Assembly: GCF_000264905.1 (NCBI RefSeq)
Contig: NW_006763148.1
Coordinates: forward strand, 142,545-206,544
Length of the DNA stretch: 64,000 nt
DNA from: Stereum hirsutum FP-91666 SS1
Taxonomy: Eukaryota > Basidiomycota > Agaricomycetes > Russulales > Stereaceae
Direction: 5' to 3'
Shown here: positions 1-11,740 of the stretch, piece by piece
Numbering within the stretch: position 1 is the first letter of the stretch
Layout: each line of letters begins with the position of its first letter
Notes under the pieces: generated by a model
What the model was told of the DNA's origin: nothing
Databases searched by the model: none
The model's input: the letters and a program-made list of their open reading frames with translations, nothing else
Position numbers and translations under genes: made by a program

Positions 1-234
1 CAGGGTTCGTCTTCAGATAGGTTCTCAGCTCGGCAGCATCGACCCAAGCAGTGCCAATAAATTTTCCTGGGTCCTTTTGAATGTCATGAGAGGAGTATCT
101 CTACAAAAGGAGGCATCAGAGTGAGGTTGAGACGAGAATTGACCGCAGAAAATTACCCATTCACGAAATCTATCCAGTACATAGGCCGGAACGTTGTGGG
201 CGAGGTCGGGGTCATCGAGCTCGACGTCGTTCAT
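1..234 (-). CDS. 5' end of an unidentified gene, cut by the window edge
   Basis: The ATG at 234 opens a reading frame that begins MNDVELDDPDLAHNVPAYVL. A 56-bp intron with GTAA...TGTAG ends fits at 156-101. Joining the exons keeps the frame open to base 1 and gives about 59 residues, ending near a WVDAAELRTYLKTNP segment. Without the intron the frame stops at about residue 70, so the spliced reading is preferred. The acidic start and lack of a signal peptide suggest a soluble protein. I do not recognise the family. It is divergent from the HAM1-like gene at 547, with about 310 bp between the two starts. Confidence 0.55.
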
Positions 235-546
235 GGCAGTGGGATGGAAAGGGGTGACAAATAATATTTATTACAGAATCTACATATTTCAACATTTTCG
301 TGGCTTTCGGGCGGACAATTTTGGGGATTTGTTTTCGCCGCTCCTGTTTGTAGTAAGTCTGGAACACGCGGCGACGAGATACGCCACTGTGGGCGGTGCC
401 TGCCCACAGTGGCGTATCTCGTCGGGCCTTGGCGGTGCCTGACGAGTATGACTGTGGCGTATGTTGTATATACTCCCGCTATTGATCGCCATGCCGCAGG
501 TTGGGACACTCAGGGGCAAGGCAGTGAGAGTGTGGACAGTCGTATA
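235..546. promoter_or_regulatory. Divergent intergenic region between the left-edge gene and the HAM1-like gene
   Basis: This 312-bp spacer separates two divergent starts (234 on - and 547 on +), so it must hold both promoters. I see no convincing TATA box. The main structure is the long hairpin at 372-424, listed separately. A weaker third copy of its arm lies at about 440-463. Confidence 0.4.
372..424. repeat. Perfect inverted repeat, 23-bp arms with a 7-nt loop
   Basis: Arm 372-394 and arm 402-424 are exact reverse complements. The loop is GGTGCCT at 395-401. The arms start CGACGAGATACG and carry the palindromic core CCACAGTGG. The octamer GGTGCCTG in the loop recurs at about 433-440, followed by an imperfect arm copy. 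This could be a cruciform-forming or MITE-like remnant, or a regulatory hairpin. Nothing in the sequence decides between them. Confidence 0.85.
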
Positions 547-3219
547 ATGGAGGACGAGGAGAGGAGGAAAGTCTTGATGCAGAGAAGTGTCACGAGTGTG
601 GATGTACCTGGGGCAGTTGGGGCAAAGAAGAAGGGCAAGAGCGTAGACATCAAGCGGTAAGTGTTATCACAATCATGAGGCCAAGTATTGCGTTATCATC
701 ACTAACGGCCATATATTCATCGTGAGATCAGTGAGTTCGCGAGGAAAGACATCGATTTCGCAGAGAAACGCAAGAAAGTTGACGAAGAACTCCAGATGAT
801 GCAGGTCAGTCGGCATATCGCTGCCTCTGAGCTTTTGTGCTACCCAACTCATTTCGATATACGTGCTCCAGCGTGAAATACATGGGCGCATACCAAGGCA
901 TTTCAACGACAACATGAGCAAGCATCACCAGGCCTACGCTAGCTCTTCCACACAAAGACGAGATATAGCCAAGACACAAGCGGACCAGGTGCCTGAAGCG
1001 CACGGAGAGGAGCTGATGTACCGGGTGAAGAAGGTCAGATATCTTATGTAGTTGTGTCACGTATTTCTCCCTGGCGGAACAATGGTTTGACTGGCGTAGA
1101 TTCTTGCAGAATGCCAAGGGAACAGGGAGTATCAGGAAAGCATGACGTACCTCCTCGATCGTATCGACGAGTATGCCCGAACTGGTCTACGTTCTCCAGA
1201 TTCGGCTGCAGCCAATTCAGACGCTGTCGATACTGGTTTGGGAGAATACAACCTAACTTCGGTATGTCTTTTTTTACTCGGGTTCTGATATCTGACTCTG
1301 AGTTGAATTGTGTGGCGGTGGCGACGTCGTTTACAGGACCCAGCCCTCCAGGAAGTCCTCTTCAGTTTAACCACCCTGCTCGAACGTATCGCCTCCGGGA
1401 AACGGGTTGGCCTTATTTTCATCGCCATCGACACTCTCTTCATCGAAGCACATGCCGACAACGATTTTTGGACATGGTTCTCGCACGACCTATTTCCCTA
1501 CGTACGCAAACTCTTACTTCAACCGGGTTACATCCTCAAATCCTTCGACGATCCCACCAACGCCAACGCAAGCCCTTCCCCACCCAAGTCCCCCACTGCG
1601 AACCCTATATCCCTCGGCGCACACAGCACGCAGTCTGGCAACGTGAGAACAAGTAACGAAGCTGAAGAAGACGGACGCCGTGTACGAGAGGCTGGGTTCA
1701 AGTTCTACGGCGATAGATATTTACAGCAGTTCGAAGCCTTGAGAGAGGTGCTAGTGGATTGGGTGGAGGGTTTCCTGGAGGATGAGGCGAACGATAGGCT
1801 TTGGGAGGCGACGAGAAGAGTGTGGAGTGATCTGCTCTATTCGGGTGGCGATGAAGAAACAGGTGAAGGTGCGGAATTAGTGTTCAAGAGGCAGATGTGG
1901 GCGGGAATGGTCAAGGCATTTGTTCCAATTCTCGTTGCACAGGTATATCCTGCGCACCTCATCAATCAGAATGAATGCTGACGTCGATGAATGCATTGGT
2001 GCTGCAGGTGGACACAGTTCCTATTCCACGTATAGAGCTGTCGATGCCTACCTTCGACCTCGTACTCGAGAACATACTCCTAAAGATCGACGCTCTCCTT
2101 CCCAGCTCCGTCACCATCGAAGCTCACAATTCTCTCTCTTTTTCCCCCTACTCGAGAACGTCGGAGTCTTCTACGAACTACCGATATACCCACTACGACG
2201 AACGGAAACACGAATTTAAGATTACATTGGAGGGAATATATATCGATGTCAAAGATGTCGGTGTATTCATGAGGAAGAAGAAGAAAGAAAATGCTCTTCC
2301 ACTGCCAGTCCCGAAGAAGATGAGGAATAGAGTCATCGAGGAGAGCTTAGTGGATCTCGCGGTGGTCGGTGAGGGTATCAAGGTGAGTTTCCCTCATCAC
2401 TTCCCTTTGCTTGACCATTCTCTATGAACACTCAACGCGGACATTATCACCACCTCTCTATAGGTCATGGTACATATGGTCTTCAGCCAGAAGGCCACAG
2501 ATCCCCGGACCACATTCACCATCAAAGACGTGCATGTTTCAATCCCAGATGTGCAGCTTGTCATACGAGATCTCCCCTTCTCTAGACCCACCATCCCTTC
2601 CTCCGCCAGGAAGACCACCAAAGAACGAAACCCTGATACACCAGTAACTGCGATCCCGAAATCTAAATCCACTCTATTCGTTCGTGCACGGGGAAAGAGC
2701 GTTCTTAGGCGAACGCTGAAGCCAATCGCGGTGGCGATCGTCAAGCGGAAGATGAAGAAGGCATTAGAAGAAGGCATACGTGATGGTGTGACGAGGCTGG
2801 TTGATATGGCTTTAGACTCGACGTCCAATGAGTCTGTGGGCCCGAGGCACGAGATGGAGAAGGAACGAGGAACTCGAGACGAGAGGTCGTGGAGTACCGC
2901 CACATTAGGTCGTCTTCGCCGCAGGGGCGGTGGCGGCGAAGGTGGGGCAGGCGACGGTGGGGCAAGAAGGAAGGTACGGGTGGTACTGAGGAAGGAGGAG
3001 GCGAAAATGAGGTGGGCGAATTGGGACGGCGGTTGGGTGCATAGGATTCGAGAAGTCATGCAGGGTCCGTTTCAACGTTCTGCATATCAGAAGAGCAAGG
3101 GCGAGGACAAGTGGAGGTCCAATGCGTACGTACCTGGTTGCTCATTGGTCTCATAAATGGGATAGCTGTGACCCATCTAACAACATTTGCTCCATAGATT
3201 TTCGATCTCGAAGCGGTGA
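547..3219 (+). CDS. HAM1-like protein (HAM1_N and HAM1_C type regions)
   Basis: Eight exons fit: 547-656, 732-804, 872-1033, 1100-1261, 1337-1942, 2008-2382, 2464-3125 and 3198-3219. Phases agree throughout and give about 723 residues. Residues about 110-370 match the N-terminal helical region of fungal HAM1-like proteins, with ILAECQGNREYQES and a YLLDRIDEYA segment. Residues about 372-600 match the C-terminal region, with IPRIELSMPTFDLVLENILL, VTIEAHNSLSFSPY and ITLEGIYIDVKDVGVFMRKK. The fold resembles lipid-binding bactericidal/permeability-type modules, but the molecular role in fungi is unclear. Here the first 60 residues are short, charged and unlike the usual long helical start. The C-terminus carries an Arg/Gly-rich stretch (about residues 635-680). 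The start could lie upstream if another exon was missed. Confidence 0.75.
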
Positions 3220-4319
3220 GGGCACTCGTCGTCACGCTCGATGTCGACAGCCACATTCTCCTTTTGAGAAAATACTGATCAAATGGAATTACATAGCTGA
3301 GATGTATGCTCATATGACTCAGTGAAAATGTGGCTCAAAAATGTATGATGAATGTCCACAGGGCCTTGGTTACGAACCTTGCAGAACTGGGTCAGACGTG
3401 GTAAAGACTTAGTGTCACTGCCGTTCATGGGCTATGTAATCATGCATTTCGCGCCTCGAAAGTCCTAGGTCCAACCCTGACGATGCCTTCGACCTTGTGC
3501 AACAAGCATTCCAGAGTTTCCGGTTGAGATTTCGTGTAGACCCACAGTGTGGTGTCGTGGACAGTCGCTCTTTGTTCTCTGAGTCTGACCGATTCGGACT
3601 GGTCGAGATAGGAGATCTTCTGTGATCTTATCGAGAAGCCACTTCCTTCCGAGATGGAGCACGTGGCGGCGTTTCCGGATTTGACGCGCTGTCGTCATGC
3701 GTTGGTCTTTCGGCGGTGACCTTTCGGAATCCCTCCACTAGTTTCTAACGACTGCTTCCAAAACATATCCGTTATCCGAAATTCATATATCTGAACAAGT
3801 ATCTAAACCTCTGGCGACCTTGCGTGGTCTCTGAATTTGTCTGAAACCGTGTCGTGATCGACGAACCCGTTAGCGCTTGACATGAACAGGTCCACCGCAG
3901 CTGGGAGGTCAAACCCGCACGAACTTCGTGAGGAATCTCTTCACCAAGCAAGAGCAGGGTATGCGGCCGGTCTAAACTGCCCCCAAGGACAGGCTGCGGA
4001 GCTACAGTAAGTCTGATATGACCTTCGTATATTTGGAACAGGGTATTCTCGGGACGCTCACTACGGGTCTGAAGGACGAAGTTCCTCAATCCCTCGGTCA
4101 TCGACGCCTCTCTACGCACTCAGATTTCGAACACATCAGACGAAGTAATGATGAACTTCTGACAAATTAAACCTAAAACAAGATTCGCTGACTGACCACT
4201 TCGTTGCTTTCTGCTGGCAGGTAGACACGCTTTTGACCACTAGTATGTGACAAACACCCGTCGCCAGCACAGCCCGTTCTTTGTATCGAAACAACGAACC
4301 TGAAATATTCTGTTTACAG
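3220..4319. other. About 1.1 kb without a supported gene
   Basis: A minus-strand frame at 4119-3772 (115 codons) looks somewhat protein-like but has no recognisable family and no clear partner exon. Another at 3698-3465 is basic. The missing 5' exon or exons of the gene at 4320 must lie somewhere here, but I could not place its start codon. No repeats or RNA genes were seen. Confidence 0.35.
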
Positions 4320-6028
4320 CACATCCATATTCTCAACCAGACTCAGACCCACTTACCAAGTTGTCGAAGAAACGTTCCCTCGGTATAACAGAGACAACTT
4401 CAGCTACGGCCGCAAAGCGACAGAAGACGCACCAGCTCCTGGGAAAGGTGAACAACCAGATAGTGAGTGATGCCACACTTGTGTCTATTCTTCTCCTGAA
4501 TATGTGTTCATGTACGGTAGGCCATGGAGGAAATGACGCATCCGGACTCTGCTCCACAGTACTTCGAGCCCGACGACTCTGGTTTTGATCATTTTCCTAT
4601 CACCCACATAATGCGACTTGGAAACGTAACAGAAAACCAGTCAAAGAAAGCAGGGAAGAAACCGAAGAAGGACCATCATATATACCAGGACCTATCGGCG
4701 CTTCGAACAGAAGTTGCCCTCAGCGGTACGTGATTCCGAGTTAGACAAACTCCTTCTTCTCCATCGGACGACCGTCTGTCTCATTTCTTCCCCTTGCAGA
4801 AACGGTAGTATCTGGATTTGCCTTGAGTTTCGATGGTGGATATGGTCTTGTCATCCGTGATAAGACTGTGCTTCGCACCCACATCTTCTTCGAGTTAAGG
4901 GAATGGGTTGAGTCGTAAGCTTCTCATTTCAGATAGCTTGACGACCACAGCACTGATCTTACCCTCATATCATTATAGAGACCGCTTCAAGTTCGTCATC
5001 GGATTTGAAGACTCTCGTGAGGGCCCACTGTCCGGTAGCCTCATCCGCGCGATTTGCTCGTTCCGCGGCGCACTATCACCTAGCCGCATCAAATATGCAG
5101 CTCTCTGGGATCTTTTCACGAAGTCGTTCGCTCCTGGCCTGGTCTTCGAGGGCTACCCTTCCAGCGTAATCATTTACCGCGACCGCGACCGAACTTCATC
5201 CGTGGTTTCCCAAATGATATCTCGTAATCTGAAGGGATTTGAGGATTGGGGCCACCGAACCCTTTACAAATGCCCTGGATGTTCCGGAATACTCCCCCCT
5301 TCCCTGGTCGAGAATGACACCTCCGGCGACGTGGCGAAATATCGATACCGGTGCCCACGCTGTCATTGGTATCCTCACGATCTATGGCTACTTCCTCCAC
5401 CTGGATCCTATGGCGCTCGTTTCGTCAACAAGAACAGCACGATCAGTCAGAAGAAGTCAGATCCATCCGAGCTATTTTATACTCATGATTATATTCCCCG
5501 CGCCACTTCCGAACATGAGCGTCCACTCAACGATGGCGAGAGCAGCACTACTTCCGTCGCAGAAGACAATGTCAACGGCGACTATGTGGCTCAATGCTTT
5601 GAGAGGTGGTTGAAGACCAACGAGCGTGGGTATCCACCAAACTCAATATTGTGGGACCGGTGGTTGACGACGGAGAGAGGGAGAGCGCATTCAGAATGCG
5701 TCGCTGCTGTCAAGGAGGGACGAGACGTGCCGCAGTTCGATAGTTCGGTATGGAAGGCTGAGGACGATAGCTTTTGGGCCGAGTGGCGAACTTTCATGCC
5801 ATTCGCCACAAGAAAGGAAAAAAGGAAAGCGAGATCCAAACAGGTGAAGGCGAGGAAGAGGGCTCAAGCGAAGGAGAACGAAAAGAGATTGGGTGGTGGT
5901 GAAGAAGAAGGCGAGATCGAAGACGGTGAGATCGACGAAGTCGTCGCGGAAGTAAGTACAGTCCCGTTATTTTCGTACATTGGTCGTTGACGGACCAGCG
6001 TCTTCAGGTACATGGATCTCAGCCCTAG
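4320..6028 (+). CDS. Unidentified family member C (FKFVIGF domain with C4 zinc ribbon)
   Basis: Visible exons are 4320-4462, 4521-4725, 4800-4914, 4979-5951 and 6008-6028, about 485 residues; the start exon is not found. A basic patch (LSKKRSLG...AAKRQKTH) looks like a nuclear signal. The core begins GYGLVIRDKTVL, continues DRFKFVIGFEDS and PSSVIIYRDRDRTSSVVS, then a four-cysteine ribbon YKCPGCSG...YRCPRCHW. A WLTTERGRAHSECV block and a Lys/Arg-rich then Glu-rich tail (GEEEGEIEDGEIDE) follow. The same order is found at 11741-13661, and the core without the ribbon at 8791-11283, so the three are diverged paralogs. No known domain is recognised. The cysteine pattern suggests zinc binding, and the charged tail plus basic patch suggest the nucleus; both are inference. 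Confidence 0.6.
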
Positions 6029-7047
6029 CAATTTGGCTCGAATATTTTGCTGCTTATTTCATGGGCGTACCATCGGCCAAGCATTGTATGTCCTGGTTCG
6101 GGTTGGCAACACAGCGATGTTTTCGGCCCACGATAAACTTTGCACGTTCGCACTTCCTGTTCACACCAGAATTTGGCAGGCACTGTTCCCTGTCGACCGC
6201 CTCCAAAGATCATAGGCTCCATGCTCCCTTCAAGGTTAGCTAGAATACCTTCACAGGCTCAGACTGCATCGTCCTCGATGTCAAATTGATGCAGATTAGG
6301 TCCGTAAGTGTGATGTATTCTACATCTCCCGTTCAGCTTCCTTCACTCCCGTCGACTCCATCCACAACAACACTTAGACCTTCTACAACTCCGTTGAAAC
6401 CGCACACCCCGGAATCATCAACTTCTACTTCATCAACTACATCGCCGACAACGCCAATGGCCAACCAATGGCTGGAACAACGGGTACGGAGCGGGCTGTT
6501 TGAATTATAATGGGCTCGCTTGTTTGAGTATCTCCCTAGTAGTTATAAGGTTAGTACTGGAGCTCTGAGGGCTTGTAGCGCTTGGGTCGTTCAATTCAAG
6601 TTCAATATTTGTCAGTTTGCGAGCTATTATAGAACAGGCGAAAGTTACGATTAGAGGGTGGCGTCCGATACAGAATGATATACATTTTTATAGTGGTTGA
6701 AGGACTTCCTTATGTCCTCCCGACGTTTTGCCATAGGAATTTGTTCGATGTATTTGTTCCTAACTCCGATGCTTCTGCGGGTTTGCTTTGGGTTTGCTGC
6801 TTTCTATTGCCCTCGCCAACGTGGCGAACAGCAAAAGTGTGGCAAGATCTAATCTAATCTTCTTGAATATTATCTCTTCAGTAGCGCATCGCGCAACGCA
6901 CGCTCTGCGCCAACATTAATGCTCTTGAAGCTCTCCTTTTTCTTCACGGCTTCCAGCATCCCCCAAGCCCCATAACTTGACTTCAACATCGACCAGTGGT
7001 CTAACTCCTAACTGTAGCTTGTATAGGCTAGTCGGCCTCTTGTGATC
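6029..7047. other. Intergenic region before ELP6, with a gene fragment
   Basis: This region separates the stop of family member C from the ELP6 start. It holds the possible decayed exon at 6300-6503, listed separately, and a few open frames near 6010-6240 that I cannot assign. From about 6510 to 7047 I see nothing coding. Confidence 0.35.
6300..6503 (+). pseudogene. Fragment of an unidentified gene with an in-frame TAG
   Basis: One frame reads protein-like across 68 codons: VRKCDVFYISRSASFTPVDS, then a TAG at 6375-6377, then TFYNSVETAHPGIINFYFIN and ending DNANGQPMAGTTGTERAV. Sequence of similar quality on both sides of the stop suggests a decayed gene. The TAG could instead be the 3' end of an intron, with the second half being a last exon. 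No family is recognised. There is no convincing upstream exon set, and the next gene (ELP6) starts 545 bp later. Confidence 0.3.
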
Positions 7048-8136
7048 ATGTTTCCTCCCGCAGGACTTCCACTGTTCGGCCAACTGCTTCTCATCTCAGA
7101 CCAACTGGCCGCGCCAGCAGATTTTCTCCTTCACGACATGGTATCTTCGCACCTAAGATCACGACAACTATCCTCGGAAGGGATATCACCGAAAACACAC
7201 TCGTCCAAAGCCGTTGTGGTGTCGGTTTCGCAGTCGCTCGCTCGGTGGAGAGCAGTTGGGTCGAAAATGGTGCGTCCGCTCTCGGTGTATACGGTTTTGA
7301 CTGGCCTAATCTTGCGATCGGATGAATCGTGTGAATTCAGGGCTCAAACGTGGACAGGAATATAGATGAAGGGAATTTGCTCTTTCTTGACCTCCACGAT
7401 ACGCTCTTCGACCCTGATGAACCACCCAGTCTTCGTCCTGTCTTCGACCTTATCCGAAGTACCGTGAGCAAGATCAGTCCATTGTATCCAACCCAGCCCG
7501 AGACAGACACTGTACTAGTAGTGGTAGAGGATATCTCCACCATCGAATGGTCAGGGTACTCGACGAGCGAAATTAGCAGGTTCTGTCGTGCTCTTTCCGC
7601 GTTCTGTGCGAGGGTACGTCGCGTCTTGTTCCAACAGCCGCTGCTTTCTCATGTCACTTTCTTCCAACCTCGGTTGCTAGAGGAGTTCGTCCCTCGTAAT
7701 ACGACATCACCTCCTTTCTCCCGAAGAGCCGGATGAACTCTTTCGATCATTGTATCAATTATGCGCCTCCTACATTGAAGTACGACCGCTAGCCAGTGGG
7801 AGAAGCGGTGCCGTTAGTGGCGAGGTGAGCTCTCTTTTACCAATTTATACCTTTATGGTGCTTTTCGCACCACTCCCTTCTCCGAAACCTCCCACTGTGA
7901 TTAGTGTTCCTCAGACCTCCTGTCCTTCAGTTTTGCGTTTCCCGATTCATGGCACATCTGCCGTACTAACATCTCTCATCTTGCAGGTATCTCTGTATCC
8001 TGGCCCGTCTTATATGCTGTCTGCCAACATATCGTCACATAGCCATCTGATTCTTCGGGATAAGGCCCTGCAGTACCGTCTAACCGACACCGGTGCGACA
8101 TTCTTCGAGCGGGGCACCGGAGGAGCTGTCTTATAA
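7048..8136 (+). CDS. ELP6: Elongator complex subunit 6
   Basis: Four exons (7048-7269, 7341-7613, 7681-7824, 7987-8136) give 262 residues, a normal length for Elp6. The start reads MFPPAGLPLFGQLLLISDQL and continues APADFLLHDM. This is followed by a RecA-like strand (KAVVVSVSQSLARWRAVGSKM), VLVVVEDISTIEW, RPLASGRSGAVSGE, and the C-terminal RLTDTGATFFERGTGGAVL typical of the family. Elp6 forms the Elp4/5/6 hexameric ring that binds tRNA. With Elp1/2/3 it is needed for the 5-carboxymethyl-type modification of wobble uridine in the cytoplasm. Like other Elp6 proteins it keeps the RecA fold but shows no Walker A motif. It sits between two members of the unknown family, transcribed in the same direction, with about 1.0 kb before and 0.65 kb after. 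Confidence 0.85.
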
Positions 8137-8790
8137 TCTGTATCCATACTTGATCCCAATGTCTTTTGTGCTCGACTGGCCAGAACGAATGGCCTATGCA
8201 CATATCTAATGCTTGATCGTGCTGCTATGATCCTCTGCTCAGACTGGTGTCTCCAGTGTCGATCTCTTCTTGCTACTGCCCCGGTCCATTTGCTATAATT
8301 ACCTGACTCCTGCTGCCTTCCATAGCTCCACTCCATTGGTAGCAATTAACATCCGGGTGGCTTTTCCTCTACAACGATACACGACTTCTCAGTGCCTTCA
8401 ATGGACTCCAGCTCGATGAGTTCGAATGGCGGTGGCGCAGCCAAAGTGTCGGTAACCCGATAGCCTGGCGTCACAGCTCGCCACCTTGGGCGACATTTCG
8501 AACCGGCTTCCACCACCTCTATACCGTGCACGCCCGCTCTCTATCTCGCCGAGAACTCCACCTGACACACGATCCATAATATTGAGCTGGTTCTCAACTT
8601 AGACCGCGACTCGCAACGACTTACGACGTTAGACCCATCTCAATCTCAGGTTCACTCACGTAATATCCGTCCACGCAGACCACTATACCACACCCCGTCG
8701 TACCACACGTCCTCGTATCCAGACCCGCCCGCCAACAACGATACCTCACTTATCATCCACTCGTTTTCTCCAACTCTCCATTACCTCAAC
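8137..8790. other. Intergenic, ELP6 to family member A
   Basis: There are 654 bp between the ELP6 stop and the next ATG. The last 200 bp are C-rich and G-poor on the plus strand, as is usual for pyrimidine-rich fungal core promoters without a TATA box. Nothing else is seen. Confidence 0.4.
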
Positions 8791-11283
8791 ATGCTCGACA
8801 CCCACAGCCCCGAGCGTAAACCCATTATCAGCCGAATCACTCAACCCGCCGATTCCGGCGCACTCACTCTCCAACACCAACAATCCCTCTCCGAGCTCAA
8901 CTATCTCCGCTCCCAAATCCAACGTACCGAACACGCCAACGCTCTGCGTCTAGAGCTCATCGAAAGCCAGCACCAACGTTCCATTGAGGAACTCGAGCGA
9001 AACCATTCTCTCGAGATCACGTTGCTCAAACAAATCCGTAACACGCAGGCCCTCCAGTCTCACGCTCCCGGCGACTCGAAGCATACGACAGACGAGTTGG
9101 TTCAGAAGCATCGTGCTGAGGTCGAGAGCTTGAAGCGAGAGTTTGAGAAACGTCTCGTTGAGCGGAACGTGAATTCCGGGAAGGAGATTGGGCGGCAGCA
9201 TCGTGCTGAGATAGAGACGATCCAACGGCAGTGCGATGTGCGAGTGAAGGAAAGTGTCCAACGTGCGACGAAAGTAGCAGCGAAGAAAGAGACAGAGCTT
9301 CTGAAGAGCGCGGAGGAGAGACAGGAGAAACAGGTGGCGGAGTTGGAGGGGAGGTTGAGGATGCGGGAGTTGGATTTCGACCTTGTTCTTAAGGAGAAGC
9401 AGGAATTGGAGGAGAGGTTGAGGAAGAGGAATTTGAGTGATTATTTGGCCTGTCAAGAGAGACAGGAGCTGATGAAGAAGATGGAGACGTCGATTGAGGT
9501 GGCAAGGGCCAAGGAAGAGCGGTTGGAGAAGACCCTCATGATGAAGGTCCTCGATCTGGATCTTGTCATGCTGGAGAGAGATGGGTTGGCGAAAAAGTTG
9601 GCGGCGGCAAGGATGCGCGAAAAGGAGATGGTGAAAATGAGGTATGATCTAGGTCGTTATATGTTACATTCGCGCTAACATATACTGTCGCTTTTCATAG
9701 GAGATGCATAGCGACTATCAAGGGAGAGAACCGGACCCTGTGGAAGGACGTCAAAGTTTTGGAAGTTCTGGTATGATCCTTCCTCGCATGCACGGAAGAC
9801 GTCGTCTCTTACATAATTTTTTCGATGAAAAAGAGGGGCATCTCGCAACATGACATCAAACTTGCAACTAACGCGGTCTATAACTGTGCCAACTCCCAGG
9901 CCGATGCTTCTGACTCTTCTATGACTGGTATGATATTCCACTCCCCACACCCCGCTCAATTTCCATCACCTTACTCATCTGTCTACTCGTAGATGCCTTG
10001 GACTACTCTAACTCGGAATCGTCGTTCAGTGCTTTCTCCGGTGCTAGTGGTGAAGTCGTGCGTGCTCTGTATTCTTTCCTCCGATGTTGTGCAGACTGAC
10101 AGACCTACGTATAGACTCCTGACACCTCAATGTCTACGCACAAACGTACACGTTCCGACAGCGAAGATTCCATAATGTCATCTCGGTCATCATCGTTGCT
10201 GAAGCGCATCAAGTTGGACCAGCATCACAACTCACCCCTACGTATTAATCCATCCGAACCCAGGCCGACCCCTCAAGAGAAGCCTGCCCCAACGACAGCG
10301 TCTCCTACCTCTTCTCCTTGTAGCTCAGGAGCTCTTGAGCGTCTCGACAGGTTGAGTACGAACCTGGTCTTAGACGGTGTGTAGTCTACGTCTTGAATAT
10401 TTCAACGTCAAATTCTTACTCGGTTGACGGTTTGTAGCATGCGACCGTGCCACTTCTACGCCGATTATTCTGCATGCCGTTACTCCTTATTTCCAAGGCG
10501 GCTGTGGTCTGATAATCACGCGACCTGGCGTGTTTGCGAACACGCCTATCCATCAGGAAATGCGGAAGGCGGTCGAAGCGTACGTTATATACAACACCAT
10601 CCCCCTTCGATTGTTTACCCCTGCGATCTTCCTAACCAGTTTTACATGCGATCCATAGTGACCAGTACAAATTCGTGATCAGCTTCTCAAAGGCCACCCA
10701 AGAGCCCTCGCCTCCATCTTCCAACACCTCCGCTACTGATTGCCCTACATTTCCCCTCTCCCCGTACGGATCGGGCGCCCTTCAGCACCACATCCTCAAT
10801 TTCTGCGATACTCTCGCTGCTACTCAGGACGCGACACCGTCGTTCCTACATCGGCTGGTCAACAGCTCGTTCGCTCAATCGTCGGTTTCGGATGGCTTCA
10901 AAGATATGTTCCCGATCATGATTTATCGTGACCACCATACCGGCACTGTTGTCTCTCGCTTCTTCACGTTCTCGGCAACCGACAACAGTATTACGGGCAC
11001 CGATAATTCGGCACCAACACAAGATGGACCGACGGAGAGGATATGCTCAGAGTCGGGGACGGGAGTGCTGACAGTCGATGGCGAAGATCTGCAAACAGCA
11101 AGCGACTCGGGGAGTGATATGGATTCGAGGAAAGTTGGGTTGAAGTCGGAGGATCCTCTCCTTTCGGGTGTTCTGGCAACGCCCCTCGTGCCACTATACG
11201 AGTCGGAGAGTAGTGGGAGCGAAGGAAGCGTTGTCGCTGTCGGCATTATGGAGACATTGAGGCAGATTCGGCATAAGCACTGA
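8791..11283 (+). CDS. Unidentified family member A (coiled coil plus FKFVIGF-like core)
   Basis: Seven exons (8791-9641, 9701-9770, 9900-9927, 9993-10057, 10115-10376, 10438-10579, 10659-11283) keep frame and give about 680 residues. Residues about 25-310 are a long Glu/Lys/Arg/Leu-rich coiled coil. A Ser-rich linker with a basic cluster (STHKRTRSDSED, SLLKRIKLDQ) follows and looks like a nuclear signal. The core then appears as GGCGLIITRPGVF...DQYKFVISF...FPIMIYRDHHTGTVVSRFF. This aligns in order with members C and B. The CxxC...CxxC ribbon and the RGRAH block of the other two are missing, and the tail is Ser/Asp/Glu-rich. Function is unknown; dimerisation through the coil is inferred. It is convergent with member B, with 457 bp between stops. 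Confidence 0.6.
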
Positions 11284-11740
11284 ATTTGAACGGTTTGGGG
11301 TGTCTGTTCACATCCTGGTGATGCTGGATTCGGACACGACTATTCTCATAAATGTATACTATCACACTTTGTATGGATACCTATGGTTAACCTTTGTAGA
11401 CAAAGGAAGATGGGCGTATGGAGGAGAGCACTTCGTTCGTGCGGCAAAATAGAGCTATCGTACCTAGATTTATCACACATTCTACCCGTCAAAGAGACTC
11501 GATGATCTTGAAGACGCAGTACAAGACAAGTGAAGCTTCAGCCAAACAGCTTGGGAGTAACCTACATATTTGATACAGTTGTACAGGAAGTCCACAATAC
11601 AGATGGTGAAGTACAAATGTACAGAAGAAATTGATGCTCTACGGAACCATGACGATCATCGCCTCGCCTCGCCTCAACTCGCCACCCGATCAAGGCCTGA
11701 CCCTCTTCGACCACAACAGATCCGACCTCTCCAACGCCTC
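11284..11740. other. Spacer between convergent genes A and B
   Basis: A 457-bp tail-to-tail region. It must hold both 3' ends. AT-rich stretches near 11340-11400 and 11560-11630 could supply polyadenylation signals, but I see no single clear AATAAA. No gene is seen. Confidence 0.4.

Noticed and set aside
1054..1656. 200-codon plus-strand frame
   Set aside because: It crosses an intron and two exons of the HAM1-like gene in a different frame. Its translation is Arg/His/Pro-rich with no family features.
2397..3059. Long minus-strand open frame (220 codons)
   Set aside because: It is antisense to the HAM1-like exon 2464-3125, has low-complexity Ser/Pro/Arg content and no splice partners. It arises from the codon bias of the sense gene.
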